From Adiantum capillus-veneris (Eukaryota > Streptophyta > Polypodiopsida > Polypodiales > Pteridaceae), in assembly GCA_014529385.2 (NCBI GenBank), contig CM043968.1, positions 30,887,513-30,951,512 of the forward strand: a stretch of DNA of 64,000 nt. The letters are read 5' to 3'. The translations under genes and the position numbers were made by a program. This document shows positions 35,777 through 47,194 of the stretch, piece after piece. How positions within the stretch are numbered: position 1 is the stretch's first letter; the number at the start of each line of letters is the position of its first letter. The notes under the pieces are model-generated. The model did not search any database and was not told where the DNA came from. It worked only from the letters and a program-made list of their open reading frames with translations.

Positions 35777-36962
35777 GCGCGCAAGCCCCTTTACACAAAG
35801 GGCATAGTGGACACATGTCAGCTCTCTAGCCCACTTGCCCCCAAGGTGTACTCAAATCCTATTGGATGGCCATAGAGGTGGACCAATGGTAAGAATTAGG
35901 CTAGAGTAAGTCTAGTTTAGTTAATTTTAGAAACACTTGATAAAAGAACCAATAAGAATTAAGCTCTCTAGAAGACTATTGGACAGTTTTCCAAGGGGTC
36001 CAATGATCATTCAGCAGCCCAATGGCTTGCCTGCTTCCTATTGGCCAAAAGACAAAGGGGTCCAATGAGAGTTTAGTTGCATAATTTAATTACCTAAAGC
36101 TCTCACAAAAAAGGAAAGGGGGACACATGTCAAAAGGCTATCACTTATACTTCTCAATTTTCATTGGCTAAGCTTTGCAGGGTCCAATGGGGTGTTAGCA
36201 TGAGTATTTTGCAAGAGGGGTCGACCAAGAGAGAGAGGGGGCTGAATTTGACAAGGCATTATCACACACACACTCACACAATCTCATGTGTGAAGCAAGA
36301 AGACTCTCTCTCTCCTTCTCAAGCTTTAATGGAAAGCTCATCACCAAATCCAAGCTTGTGAGAAGGGAGGACTACACCAACAACTCTTGGCTTTGTGATG
36401 CAAATTCAACTAAGAGCCGCTTCAATGCATGCTCATCTCCTCTACCATGCTAATTACTAAGCTATGCTAAGCTATTACGAGTGATTTGATGAGGAGATAT
36501 ATTTCTTTCTCGTAAGATTACTCCTTCTTCCTCTCAATCTACTCTCATACCCTGCTAGCTCTCACCATCTTCGAAGGTGTGTGAGGTCTTGGGTCTGAGA
36601 CCGTGAGGGAATTCATGTTGTGTTTTAAAGTGTTCGCTAGTGCTTGAAGCTTCCATCTTCATTGCACTAGCTAGTTATTGAAGGTACATGAAGAATTGTA
36701 TTGTAAAATGTCTCCCTTGATGGGGGAAACCTATAATACAAAGCCTTTTGGAGGGGGGATCAGCTCCATATAAATCCGGTTCTCAAGCTTAATTTCTCTC
36801 TCTTTTGAAGTATTGTTCATGCCTATCTGACTAGGTGTTATGCTTTTTGTTACTCTCTCCATCCAAGCATTCTTGCTATGCTCATTCGAAATCTATTCTA
36901 ATGAAATTCTCACTATGTCTATGCTATTTTCCGCTACACACAAGTTACTAGGCCATTAAATG

Positions 36963-37230
36963 TTACATGACGAGAGTCGCAATGGAGAGCCTCCGTTGTG
37001 GCTGGGAGAGAAAAGTGTATAGGTCTAAGTCATGGTGGCTAAAAATGTCAGGAAAGAAAGTTCGAATGTGAACAAAAGCTAAGCACTCTAGTAGCGTGTG
37101 GTACTCAGACTCTCGAACTTGCAGTGAGCATAATGTGCACAATCGATTTGACACTTCTCCATTGCCCAATGCCCTATCGCGCATCGAAGGGAGTGGGAGA
37201 TAAACCGAATGGTTGTGACAGTGCATATCA
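36963..37230 (-). pseudogene. LINE-type reverse transcriptase C-terminal zinc region, relic
   Basis: The minus frame has NRLCTLCSLQVRESEYHTLLEC. The C-x2-C, then E-x3-H-x4-C spacing is that of the zf-RVT region found at the C-terminus of plant non-LTR retrotransposon RTs. It is preceded by YLPLPSMRDRALGNGEVS, where related proteins have a basic RFR-S-H-L segment. No RT or endonuclease frame is seen upstream (37.3-38.1 kb), so only the 3' tail survives, as is usual for 5'-truncated LINEs. Confidence 0.5.
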
Positions 37231-38157
37231 CTGACAAGGGGATATGCTCAAGCATGTAAGGGTGAGTACAAATCCTCTTTCAGCGATGAACATGGTTTTG
37301 TAGTTGGAGGCAATATGGGTGCAAAGAGAGAGAGAGAGAGAGAGTCGATTTGTTAAGGGTAAGCAGATTTGACATGTGCAGATAGGCATTATGACTAGTG
37401 ACAAAGAAGTGGGCTCGTTCGATTGAGATGTCTATGTCTCCACTAGGTGGACAAGGGTTCTGCACAAGATCCTAGGCAAGGGCCGATGAGCGCATATGGC
37501 ATACTATAAGTGGACCTTAGCAAGAGGCTATAAAGAGATAGGCTGAATGGTATGCTATTACCCACCCACGTCTTCTCAATGGTATTTAAGCTCAAGTTGG
37601 GTTTATGGGGGGGGAGTCATGGAGTTCACTTTCCTAAGGTTAGGTTCACATAGGGCAACGAAAGAAATTGGAAAAGCTTGCAACCAACAAGAAAGTGATA
37701 TGTGGTCATTGCTATTCACATAGGGCGCGCGGCGAAAAAGTGAGATGGAGAATGTCACATCGTGGAAGAGAAAAAGGAAATTTTTTTCACCTCCCCCCCC
37801 CCGGGGAAGTTCTTTCTTCCACCCTCCACCTTGGCAAAAAGAGCCATGTTGGCACCAATTACTTTAATGCAACCCTCCCACCCCTTTATCCACACTTGCC
37901 TCCTACTCTTTCTTTCGCCACGTCTAGCGTTATCAACGTGCAGTGGAAGAAAATTGTCTCACATGTTTTTCAGCCATCAATGTGAGCACATGGACAGGGG
38001 AAGAGAACATTTTGGACCTAGAAGAACTCATAAAGTGCCATGTCTTCCACCGGTCTAATGTGAATTCAGCCTAAAAAAGCATGTGCATGTATTACGAAGG
38101 CTACCATGGCCGGATAGAGCTCCATGGTGAAGGGAGCTGGCCGTCGATGCCTGATAT

Positions 38158-38288
<131 letters not shown>

Positions 38289-38522
38289 ACCCACCATGGA
38301 AACCAAGTTGCTTTTCACATCCCCTTGAGCTTTGGGTGTCCATGTGTACCCTAGGGGCCACAACAAGGGGCCCATCCCACTTAGGAGGTACACACCCGAC
38401 ATTCCAAGCTACCGGGGCGGGCAGAGAGCAAAGCAAGTAAAGGAACTAGCCGGACTAGCAAGGTTCTGAGTTTTGTATTTAGGGCAAGGAAAGATCAACA
38501 ATTTTTAGGTTCGACTACAAAT

Positions 38523-38714
38523 TGTTGCGGTATAAAGCCCAATGTGGTCGCCCAGGTAAGTGGGCGGGCCGCCAAGTATGTACACATATTCTTTTGTAAA
38601 AACCTAATAAGAACTCACTATGCTCTACACATTACAATAGAGTGAGTTCACCATATCGTCGTGCTCTTCTTCTCGCACTCTCTCTCACGTCGCACTTCCG
38701 CTCGTACTCCTTCA
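38523..38714 (+). repeat. Copia A, 5' LTR (192 bp)
   Basis: It begins TGTTGCGGTATAAAGC and ends ACTCCTTCA. The 3' copy at 44165-44356 has the same length and about a dozen substitutions. The five flanking bases are CAAAT on the left and CAAAC on the right of the element, a likely target duplication with one change. Confidence 0.9.
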
Positions 38715-38716
38715 AC

Positions 38717-38730
38717 TGGTATCAGAGCTC
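38717..38730 (+). other. Copia A primer-binding site
   Basis: TGGTATCAGAGCTC is the standard plant copia site, complementary to the 3' end of initiator methionine tRNA. The 38731-39810 leader has no gene. Confidence 0.85.
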
Positions 38731-39810
38731 AGATCGAGGCTCGGGGCAGCATTGCAGGAAGCTAGAGTCACCTGCTCAGATTGGAGTGAGATTCGACAGG
38801 CAAAGACACGGCCCCAAATTCTGTCGGTGAGCCCAAAGGGCTCGGTGTTCTCAGAATTTCATTCTGAGGTCATCTCGGCCATCGTTCGGCTTCGACAAAG
38901 TTCTGCGCAGGCCATTTTCGACTACGTGGTCTCGGCGGGTGCAGATCCGACTCTGCAAATTTGCGGTTTCGGCCTACGATTGCAGGTGCTGAGGATAACG
39001 GCACTCCCAGAGTGCTGATTTGTGGTTGTCTACACATTGAAGGACGGCTCACAGTTCTTGGAGGCGTGTCACATACGACACGGGCGCATCTACACATAGA
39101 CTGTACACGACATCCACTAGTTCATCAGGTAGCTTGTGTTTGTTGCTTGATATCCAGATTTCATCCTGACATTGCAGGTACTTCCACATGGGATGTATTG
39201 TCAGAGATGATGTATGTCTGTTGAGGGTTTGATGGCTGTGAGTCACACAACAAACAACTGCCGCAGCGGTTACAGCATACAGTGGGAAATTTGTGGATGT
39301 ATGACTTTGTGGGAAGTCTATATACTGTCAGATTTACTGCAGCCTTTGTTGAGGGTCGAGTGAGGTTTTATTGAGCTGGGGGATTCTCGAATGTTGAGAT
39401 CCTTTCAGTGATACAGGTCTTGGAGCGATCCCTCGAGCACCCTTAGATAGGCAGCTAGGATGTATTGACTGTGAGTTAGAAAGTTGGGATTGCATATTTG
39501 CTTTACTGCCGTTGAGGCATTGTCGCAGTCTATGCTTACAGAACAGTGACAGGACAGTGAGAGACAGTACAGGTGCATGATAGGTTTAGCCACAGCTTAC
39601 AGTGTTAGAGAGACAGTGGTTTTTTCAGTTGTTTTTTGTCTGTTTTTGAGTACACCATAGCCATTTTACAAAGGAGACTCTGCTGAAATTTCTACAGAAT
39701 CTGAAGCTTTCTTGGTTCATTTGACAGGTTGATATTGGTTCAAAGGTCAGTGTACAGGGAAAAATCTGCCGAATTTTTCCCAGGAAAGTAAACTACTGTG
39801 AAGAGTAGAT

Positions 39811-40621
39811 ATGGCTGGATCACAGGACACTGCTCTTTACAATATCAAGAAGATGGATGGAACCAATTTCCCATTGTGGAAGAAGCAGATTTGGCAAGTG
39901 TTGGTACAAAAGAAGCAGATAACCTATAAAGCTCAAGGGGATAAAACCAGAAGATATGGACGAAGATGAATGGAGCGAAATGGATGAATTGGCACTTTCT
40001 ACCATTATGTTGACTTTGGCAGAAAGCGTTTACTTCAATGTAGCAGACGAGATGTCGGCTTATGAAGCATGGACAAAGCTGAGTGATCTTTATGAGAAGC
40101 AGAGTGCAGCTTCACAGGTATACTGGCTTAAGAAGCTTGTTGACTTGAAGATGAAAGAATGGACACCTATGTCCAATCATGTGAATGAATTCAACACCAT
40201 CTACAGTCAGTTGTCAACTCAAGGTGTCAAGTTTGATGAACCTGTTAGAGCTATGTTCCTGTTGATCACATTGCCCGAAAGTTGGGACACTTTTCGCACA
40301 GCTTTGAGTAATTCTGCACCTCCAGATGGTTTGACCATAGCAGGTGTAGAAGGCAGTCTGCTTACTGAAGAAACCAACAGAAAGACAATGGACAAAGGCA
40401 AAGGAATAGCCTTAGTTGTCAGTGGAAGGACCAAAGAAAAGTACAAAGGTGGAAAGAGGAATCAGTCTCGTAACAAGTCCCGCAGTGCTAAAGGCAAGAG
40501 TGACATAGAATGCTACCATTGTGGCAAGAAGGGTCACATGAAAAGAGACTGCAGAGAATGGAAAGCAGAAAAAGGCAAAGAGAAAGTTGAAGACCATGGT
40601 AGAAGAACAAGTCCTCAATGA
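39811..40621 (+). pseudogene. Copia A gag
   Basis: The start MAGSQDTALYNIKKMDGTNF is followed by PLWKKQIWQVL, the usual F-x-W region of copia gag. A one-base frameshift near 39930 moves the frame to DEDEWSEMDELALSTIMLTL and AYEAWTKLSDLYEKQSAASQ (UBN2-type gag). The knuckle CYHCGKKGHMKRDC lies near 40510. The frame stops at 40619, just where the protease frame starts. Gag forms the particle that carries element RNA. Confidence 0.85.
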
Positions 40622-41109
40622 AGATTCAAGAAATAAATGTGACAAACACTGTTGCAGAGGATGACGGTCTAGTGTCAGGAGACATCTACTTCTTGAAGAA
40701 TACAATGGACTCAGCTCTTCTTACAGCATCTGATGGACATGCATTGAGTGACTGGATTATAGACTCAGGGGCATCACTTCATGTGTCTCCAAACAAGGAG
40801 TGGTTTACCTCTTATGTGACCACTAAATATCATGTTCGGCTAGGCAATGGACCGACATGTGAGATCTTAGGTGTTGGAGATGTTCAATTGAAGTTTCAGA
40901 ATGGCTCTTCTTTCACGCTGAAGAATGTGAGACATGTTCCCGTAATTACAAAGAGCTTGATCAGCACAAGTTTACTTGATGATGCTGGCTACGTCACCAC
41001 TTTTGGACAGAACATGTGGAAGATATCCAAGGGTTCTATGACAGTAGCACATGGACTAAATTCTGGAGGACTTTACATGATTTATGTATCAAATGTCTCT
41101 AAAATGTAA
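40618..41109 (+). pseudogene. Copia A aspartic protease
   Basis: DWIIDSGASLHVSPNKEWF carries the D-S-G active site. It continues with VRLGNGPTCEILGVGDV and VRHVPVITKSLISTSLLDD, the conserved C-terminal part. It stops at 41107, and the polyprotein continues in a different frame with the pre-integrase region, so another frame break lies here. Confidence 0.85.
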
Positions 41110-42300
41110 TCAATGTAACCGAGCAGTCGAACGTTTCTTTGTGGCATAGCCGGTTAGGACATATGTCCAAGAAGGGAATGAAAATCTTGTCTCGTTCTGG
41201 TTATTTTCTTGGCTTTTCATTTAATGATTTTGAATTCTGTGAACATTGTCTGTATGGTAAGCAAACACAGCAGCCACATAAGCATAGAAGCAGTAGAAGA
41301 GATACACAATTGGCAGTTGTTCATAGTGATTTATGTGGACCTATGCCGAACCTATCTCTAGGGGGAGCTTCTTACTTTATGACATTTATAGATGATTACT
41401 CGAGGAAAGTATGGGTTTACTTTCTCAAGCACAAGGATGAAGCGTTTAGTGTTTTCAAAATGTTTGTGACACTTGTGGAGAATCAAAGTGGCAAGAAGCA
41501 TAAATGCTTACGCACTGACAATGGTGGAGAGTATGTTTCAAAGGCCTTTCAGGACTTTTGTGAGTCAAAAGGTATAAAACTTGAACTTACTGCTCCTTAC
41601 AATCCTCCTCAAAATGGTGTTGCTGAGAGGATGAATAGGACCATACAAGAGAAGGTCAGAAGTATGTTGTCTAATGCACAACTGCCAAATGGGTTTTGGG
41701 CTGAAGCTATATCAACAGGTGTTCATCTTGTAAATAGATCTCCTAGCAAGGTTTTGCAGAAGGATTCAGTGGCAGAGATGGTATGGTCATGCAAAATGCC
41801 CTCATACAAGCATCACAGAGTCTTTGGCTGTGAGGCATATACTCACGTTCCAAAGGAATTTAGGAACAAACTTGAGCCAAAGAGTAGAAAGTGCATCTTT
41901 TCTAGGCTATGGTAATTCTGGTGAGATGAGGTACAGACTTTGGGATCCCAAATCCAGAAAGGTTATCCGCAGCAATGATGTTCACTTTAATGAATCCAAA
42001 TATCATTCTAAACCAGAGAGGGTTGAGGAGATTAGAAGAGTTGTCTTCCAAGAAGATGGACCTGCACGTGCAAGACAAAATGTCAGGGCTCAAGAGGAGC
42101 AAGGACAGGATAGAGTGGAACCACAGGTTGTGGCTGAGCCTGAGCCACCTATTTTGCGTAAATCTGGACATATCATGCGACCTCCTGATCGGTTTGTTCC
42201 TTCTATGAACTGTGTCATGTTGACTGATTGCAATGAGCCTTCATGTTACAAGGAAGCAATGCAAATGAAGGACTCCGGGAATTGGCAATTGGCCATGTAG
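41110..42300 (+). pseudogene. Copia A integrase
   Basis: The pre-integrase motif LWHSRLGHMSKKGMKILSR precedes the CEHC zinc part. The core has DLCGPMPNL, the second acidic site in LRTDNGGEYVS and the third region in NGVAERMNRT. At about 41898 the frame breaks inside CIF-LGYGNSGEM: an extra T gives CIFSRLW and a stop, and the adjacent frame continues LGYGNSGEMRYRLWDPKSRK. Copia B has the same extra T. A TAG at 42298 replaces the CAG found in copia B. Confidence 0.85.
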
Positions 42301-44040
42301 TCAGAGATGACAGCTCTGCAGATATGGAAGCTAGTTAAATTACCACAAGGCAAAAAGGCTCTACCTTGTAAATGGGTTTACAGGTATAAGATCACCGCTC
42401 ATGATAGTCAACCAAAGTACAAAGCAAGGCTTGGCAAGGGCTTTAAGCAAGAACAAGGCATTGACTTTAATGAAGTTTTCTCTCCGGTGGTCAAGATGAC
42501 TACATTGAGATGCTTTCTTGCATTGGTTTCCATATTAGATTTGGTGTTGCACCAAATGGATGTCAAGACAGCGTTCTTGCATGGTGATTTAGATGTGGAA
42601 ATTTACGTGCAGCAGCAGCCAGAAGGGTTTGTTGAGAAAGGCAAGGAAGATTCGGTATGCCAGTTGTTAAAGAGTCTTTATGGCTTAAAACAATCACCGA
42701 GGGCATGGTACCATAAGTTCCACAAGTTTATGCTTTCTCAAGGCTACAAACGTAGTGAGTTCGATCACTGTCTATATACAAAGAAGGCTAAGGATGGCAG
42801 TTGGCTGATCCTTATTTTGTATGTGGATGACATGTTGATTTTTGCTGGCAAGCACTTGGAAGAAATTTCAGCTTTGAAGTCAAAGATGGAAAAATCGTTT
42901 GACATGAAAGACATGGGTGAGGCAAGTCATATACTTGGTATGCGCATTGAGAGAGACAGATCAAAGAAGTTGATTTGGTTATCTCAAACAGAGTATATTG
43001 ACAAGGTTTTGCAACGTTTCAATATGGAGAAGGGAAAGGCATTGAGTGTTCCATTGCCGGGTGAAAGCATGTTAACCTGTCGCACTTTTTGTGCTAGTTA
43101 GCAGTTTCAAGTTAGCTTATCTTCGAAAAGTTGGGCGTCCAATAAATTTTTTACAACTAATATCAAAATTTGTCAGAGGTTGTACATTTGGATTCCTTGT
43201 TTCAAGTGCTTTCTATTGATATATCATATGTCATAGATCTTGGAGATGTAGCTCAAGTTATTGTACTAGTTAGCATATGTCGAGATTGTGCTAGTTAGCA
43301 TTGTCCGGGACATGAAAAAGCATGACAGGTTAACATGCTTTCACCCTGCCACCATATGTGAAACTTAGCAAACAAGATTGTCCTATGTCTAAGGAAGAAC
43401 AGGCTGAAATGGATAAGATTCCATATGCGTCTGCAGTGGGTAGTTTGATGTATGCAATGATTGCTACTCGCCCAGACATTGCATTTGCAGTGGGAGTAGT
43501 AAGTCGATACATGTCAAACCCAAGCAAGAAACATTGGGAGGCAGTGAAAGGAATATTGAGATACCTAAAAGCTAGAAAGAGTATGCGTATATGCTATGGG
43601 AGTCAGGAGCTAAGTGTAAAGGGTTTTACAGACTCAGATTATGCAGGTGACTTAGACAACCAAAGGTCTACGTCAGGGTATGTCTTTACATTGGCTGGTG
43701 GAGCAGTATCATGGCGTTCTAGATTACAAGATTGTGTTACTCAGTCTACTACAGAGGCTGAATATGTTGCAGCATCAGAGGCATGCAAAGAATCAATTTG
43801 GCTTAATCGACTAGTAACAGATTTGGGAATCAAAGAAGAGATGCCTGTGTTATATTGTGATAGTCAGAGTGCTATACAATTGGCTCGCAATCCAGTTTAT
43901 CACTCAAAGACAAAGCATGTGGATGTGAAGTATCATTTCATCAGGGAAATGCTCGAGGATAAGCAAATTCAGCTTGTCAAAGTTCACACCACAGAAAAAT
44001 CCTGCTGATCTACTTACAAAAGGACTTCCCTCAGAGAGCT
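42301..44040 (+). pseudogene. Copia A reverse transcriptase and RNase H
   Basis: RT motifs are WVYRYKITAHD, HQMDVKTAFLHGDL (motif A Asp) and LILYVDDMLIF (YVDD). SLYGLKQSPRAWYHKF is the classical copia signature. The 288-bp element interrupts the gene at 43059-43346. RNase H follows with KGFTDSDYAGDLDNQRSTSG, STTEAEYVAASEA and LYCDSQSAIQLARNP. An extra A near 43997 shifts the last residues, where copia B reads TTENPADLLTKGL. Confidence 0.88.
43059..43346. mobile_element. 288-bp non-autonomous DNA transposon (MITE-like) in copia A
   Basis: Perfect 23-bp terminal inverted repeats lie at 43059-43081 and 43324-43346, starting GGGTGAAAGC. The flanking TGCC at 43055-43058 is repeated at 43347-43350. 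The empty site is visible in copia B, where the same RT region reads straight through (GTTCCATTGCCACCATATG). It has no ORF. Its interior has TGCTAGTTAGCA twice, the reverse complement of the core unit in the intron array at 31.5-32.9 kb. Confidence 0.93.
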
Positions 44041-44151
44041 TTACGCATTTTTGCAAGCAGTTAGGTGTAGGGTAGTACATCACTTCTCTACATCTCTTGT
44101 ATATTAGCTTGTATAGTAGCTTCTCTCACACTTAAAATACCACATTGGACT

Positions 44152-44164
44152 TTAAGTGGGAGGT
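44152..44164 (+). other. Copia A polypurine tract
   Basis: AAGTGGGAGGT sits directly before the 3' LTR start TGTTGGGG. Confidence 0.8.
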
Positions 44165-44356
44165 TGTTGGGGTATAAAGCCCAATGTGGTCGCCCAGGTA
44201 AGTGGGCCAGCCGCTAGGTATGTACACATATTCTTTTGTAAAAACCTAACAAGAACTCACTATGCTCTACACATTACAACAGAGCGAGTTCACCATATTG
44301 TTGTGCTCTTCTTCTCGCACTCTCTCTCACGTCGCACTTCGGTTCATACTCCTTCA
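44165..44356 (+). repeat. Copia A, 3' LTR (192 bp)
   Basis: This is the same-length partner of 38523-38714. The TGTT...TTCA ends match. Confidence 0.9.
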
Positions 44357-44576
44357 CAAACTCAGCCTCATTGCCTAGTAAAATTTAAAAAAATTTGCAT
44401 GATTTTTTAACTATTTTATTATATATTTTGCCAGTTTTTCTTCCCTTTACCTTCGTTTGCAATTGGCTAATCTTGCTTTTCAACCGGCTCAAGGCTAAGC
44501 TCACAAGAAGATTTAGAAATTTTCTCATGTAGGAAAACAGAGTCTTTTTTAGTGTTTTTCATGCAATGCATAACAT

Positions 44577-44705
44577 GAAGAGCTTCTGCTCGAGAGGCAC
44601 CACATACCTAGCTAGGTATGATTGGGGGCAGGGGACCACCGGCCCCCCTACGGCCCCCGATCGTACCTAGCTAGGTATGCGGTGCCTCCCTCACAGAAGC
44701 TCTTG
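44577..44705. repeat. Hairpin repeat, copy 1
   Basis: AAGAGCTTCTG at the left is inverted as CAGAAGCTCTT at the right. The inner palindromic box CATACCTAGCTAGGTATG occurs on each side of a G/C-rich loop. The ~70 bp before it and ~60 bp after it also match the second copy at 45889-45955, so a larger unit was duplicated. Confidence 0.8.
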
Positions 44706-45039
44706 ATGTTGAGGTAAGTCACAGTGTGGGAATTATTGTGAGAATTTTTCCAAAACTTTTTGTCCTACAAGCCAAAAAGCAAAGCATGGGATTAAGACAA
44801 AAAGTTGGTCAAGATCAAGTTGGACATAATTCAACATCGGGATCGGGTTCAAGCTTCAGGATTCAAGTGCCGAAGCTCTCTTTGGGTAATTCAAGAATCG
44901 AAGCATTGTTAGCTCTCTCTCCTCCCTTAATGATAACAATGCTCTCACTCCTCCCTTAATGATTTTTCTCCATGGATTAGCATCAATAATGGGTTGATCC
45001 ATGTACTTGTTTAAAACCTTCATAGGCTACACATGCCTC

Positions 45040-45480
45040 TTTGGAATATACATCTCAATTCCCATAGTTGAACATTTTACCATCTTAAACATTTTGTGAG
45101 CTTAGATATGTCTCTTTGGTACATAACAACGTCTCCTCAGAATCCTCTGCAACAAAACTACTCCATGCAAGATACGGTTTTTTTTTCTTGCAAATGAAAC
45201 AACGTGTAATCCTTTTTTTCTACACTATAACCAACAAAAATACATTTGACAGTATTGTCATCCATCTTTCATGTTGTTGTTTCTCCATGTGACGATATAA
45301 AAATCCTATGTTGGATGTTATTATGAATGCTAAATTCTCTTGTAGTACAGGAATCTGTGAGAGAAGTACTTTTGACACATTTGAAGAACGAGGGCTATGT
45401 CTACTTTGATTGTTCCTTCTCCTTCGCCTTCTCCCTTTACCAATTTCATTGCTAAGAGATATTTGCAAGATCCTTCCACG
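45040..45480 (-). pseudogene. Copia integrase C-terminal relic
   Basis: The minus strand near 45240 reads DDNTVKCIFVGYSVEKKDYTL with minor frame changes, matching the KCIFxGYxxxxKGYxL motif after the copia integrase core. Flanking sequence is too decayed to assign other domains. The remaining 44770-47100 sequence has no other gene. Confidence 0.55.
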
Positions 45481-45888
45481 ATGATTGCTAATTGTCTACA
45501 TAGATGTGTGCGCGAAGAATTTCAACATCAATTCTTTATACAACTAGCAAGGAATCATTTTGTGGAGTGATGTTGGATAAATGATTCCTTGCCAATGATG
45601 TGAGCAAGAGGAAAGAGAAATCAACTCTAGAAACCATTGCTAATGGACCTAATAAAGAGTCACAAAACCTACAAAATGGTTTCAAAAGTTGATTTCTCTT
45701 TGCTCTTGCTCACATACCATTCTAGTAATATTAGTTCATCAGGCTTTTCTAATGAGGTAGAGGGATCCCCTCCTAGATTCCAACAAGAAAGCAGATGGTT
45801 TGCTAATGCTTCACAAGAAGATTTAGAAATTTTCCCATGTAGGAAAATGGAGTCTTCTCATTGTTTTTCATACAATGCATAACATCAT

Positions 45889-45955
45889 GAGCTTCTGCTC
45901 AAGAGGCATCGCATACCTAGCTAGGTATGTGGCGCCTCTGTCACAGAAGCTCATG
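45889..45955. repeat. Hairpin repeat, copy 2
   Basis: CATCATGAGCTTCTG pairs with CAGAAGCTCATGATG, and GAGGCATCGCATACC with GGTATGTGGCGCCTC, around a central CTAGCTAG. The arms are about 33 bp with few mismatches, a compact near-perfect fold-back. Confidence 0.85.
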
Positions 45956-46399
45956 ATGTTGAGGTAAGTCACAATGTGGGAAATATTGTGAGAATTTGTC
46001 CAAAACTTTTTGTGCTTTCAGATGATGGAAAGAAGTCTATTTAGCACTCTATGGGCATATAATATTCGTTTGAGCTATTTGGGGAAATTATGTAGAACAA
46101 CATTACAAAATATTTGTGGATATACCCAATATGATTAGAATCAAATCATCCAAAACCACCATCTACCTCCCCACTATGAACCCAACCTGGAAATAACCAT
46201 GGTGGCAACAGAGACAAATATTTCTTTCCTTCCCCATCTTTTATCTTGTGTTCATTGAGTTTTGACTATATTTTTAAAGCTGCTACATTCTATAGAGCCC
46301 CAAGAGTCAGCCTTCTAAATTTTGTGGGACTGATTGAATAATTGGGAAATTGAATATGTTTGAAGTTTTTTGCACTAAATTCTCTAGATTTTTGCATTA

Positions 46400-46403
<4 letters not shown>

Positions 46404-46450
<47 letters not shown>
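46404..46450. repeat. (GA)n microsatellite
   Basis: This is an uninterrupted GA run, the first of two lying about 80 bp apart. Confidence 0.95.
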
Positions 46451-46452
<2 letters not shown>

Positions 46453-46524
46453 CTATTGATGAGGCAAAATCATGCTTAGTACGGATGTGTATCCATTAGT
46501 GCATGCACTTGAGAATGTACCTGT

Positions 46525-46530
<6 letters not shown>

Positions 46531-46585
<55 letters not shown>
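46531..46585. repeat. (GA)n microsatellite
   Basis: This is the second uninterrupted GA run. Confidence 0.95.
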
Positions 46586-46587
<2 letters not shown>

Positions 46588-47194
46588 CCAATTAAAATTC
46601 ACTACCTTTGGGTTCTCCTCAAATGAAGGGAGAACATCATGGGAAAGGAAGAAGAGATTCTCTAAATAAAGAAAGAAAAGGTAGTAATATTTGTAACCCC
46701 TAATATCACTCTTAACTCCCTAATTCATGGTGAGACCCGGCTCTTATGTACCTTAAAAGGAAAAAAGTGCTATTTTTTCTTGAAATTCTAATCACCATTT
46801 GGTAAATATATTGTAAAATAAGGTCACCAAATGCTCATTTTTCATCTAAAACTAGATTCAATTTTTGTAACTTTTGCCCAACAGAATTGCCAAATAATTA
46901 CAAATGCTCCTTGCTTTGTTACAGTAATGAAACAAGGTTGTAAAAGCCAACAATATGAGTAGTACAGAAAGAGAAAAAAAGGAAATGGCTGTACACTCTT
47001 CCTTTTCAATCCTCTGCCTTCTCATCTAATAAGCAAAAACCAAAGAATGAATGGGACAACCACCCATTGCAAGTAAACCTACACAGGCTGATTAATCATA
47101 ATCCACGACATCGGTGTCTAATTATTGGAGAAAAGATATCCATGCGATAGCCAATGATGTGTGTTATATATGCTTTATAAGTAGGCTGCCTCCC

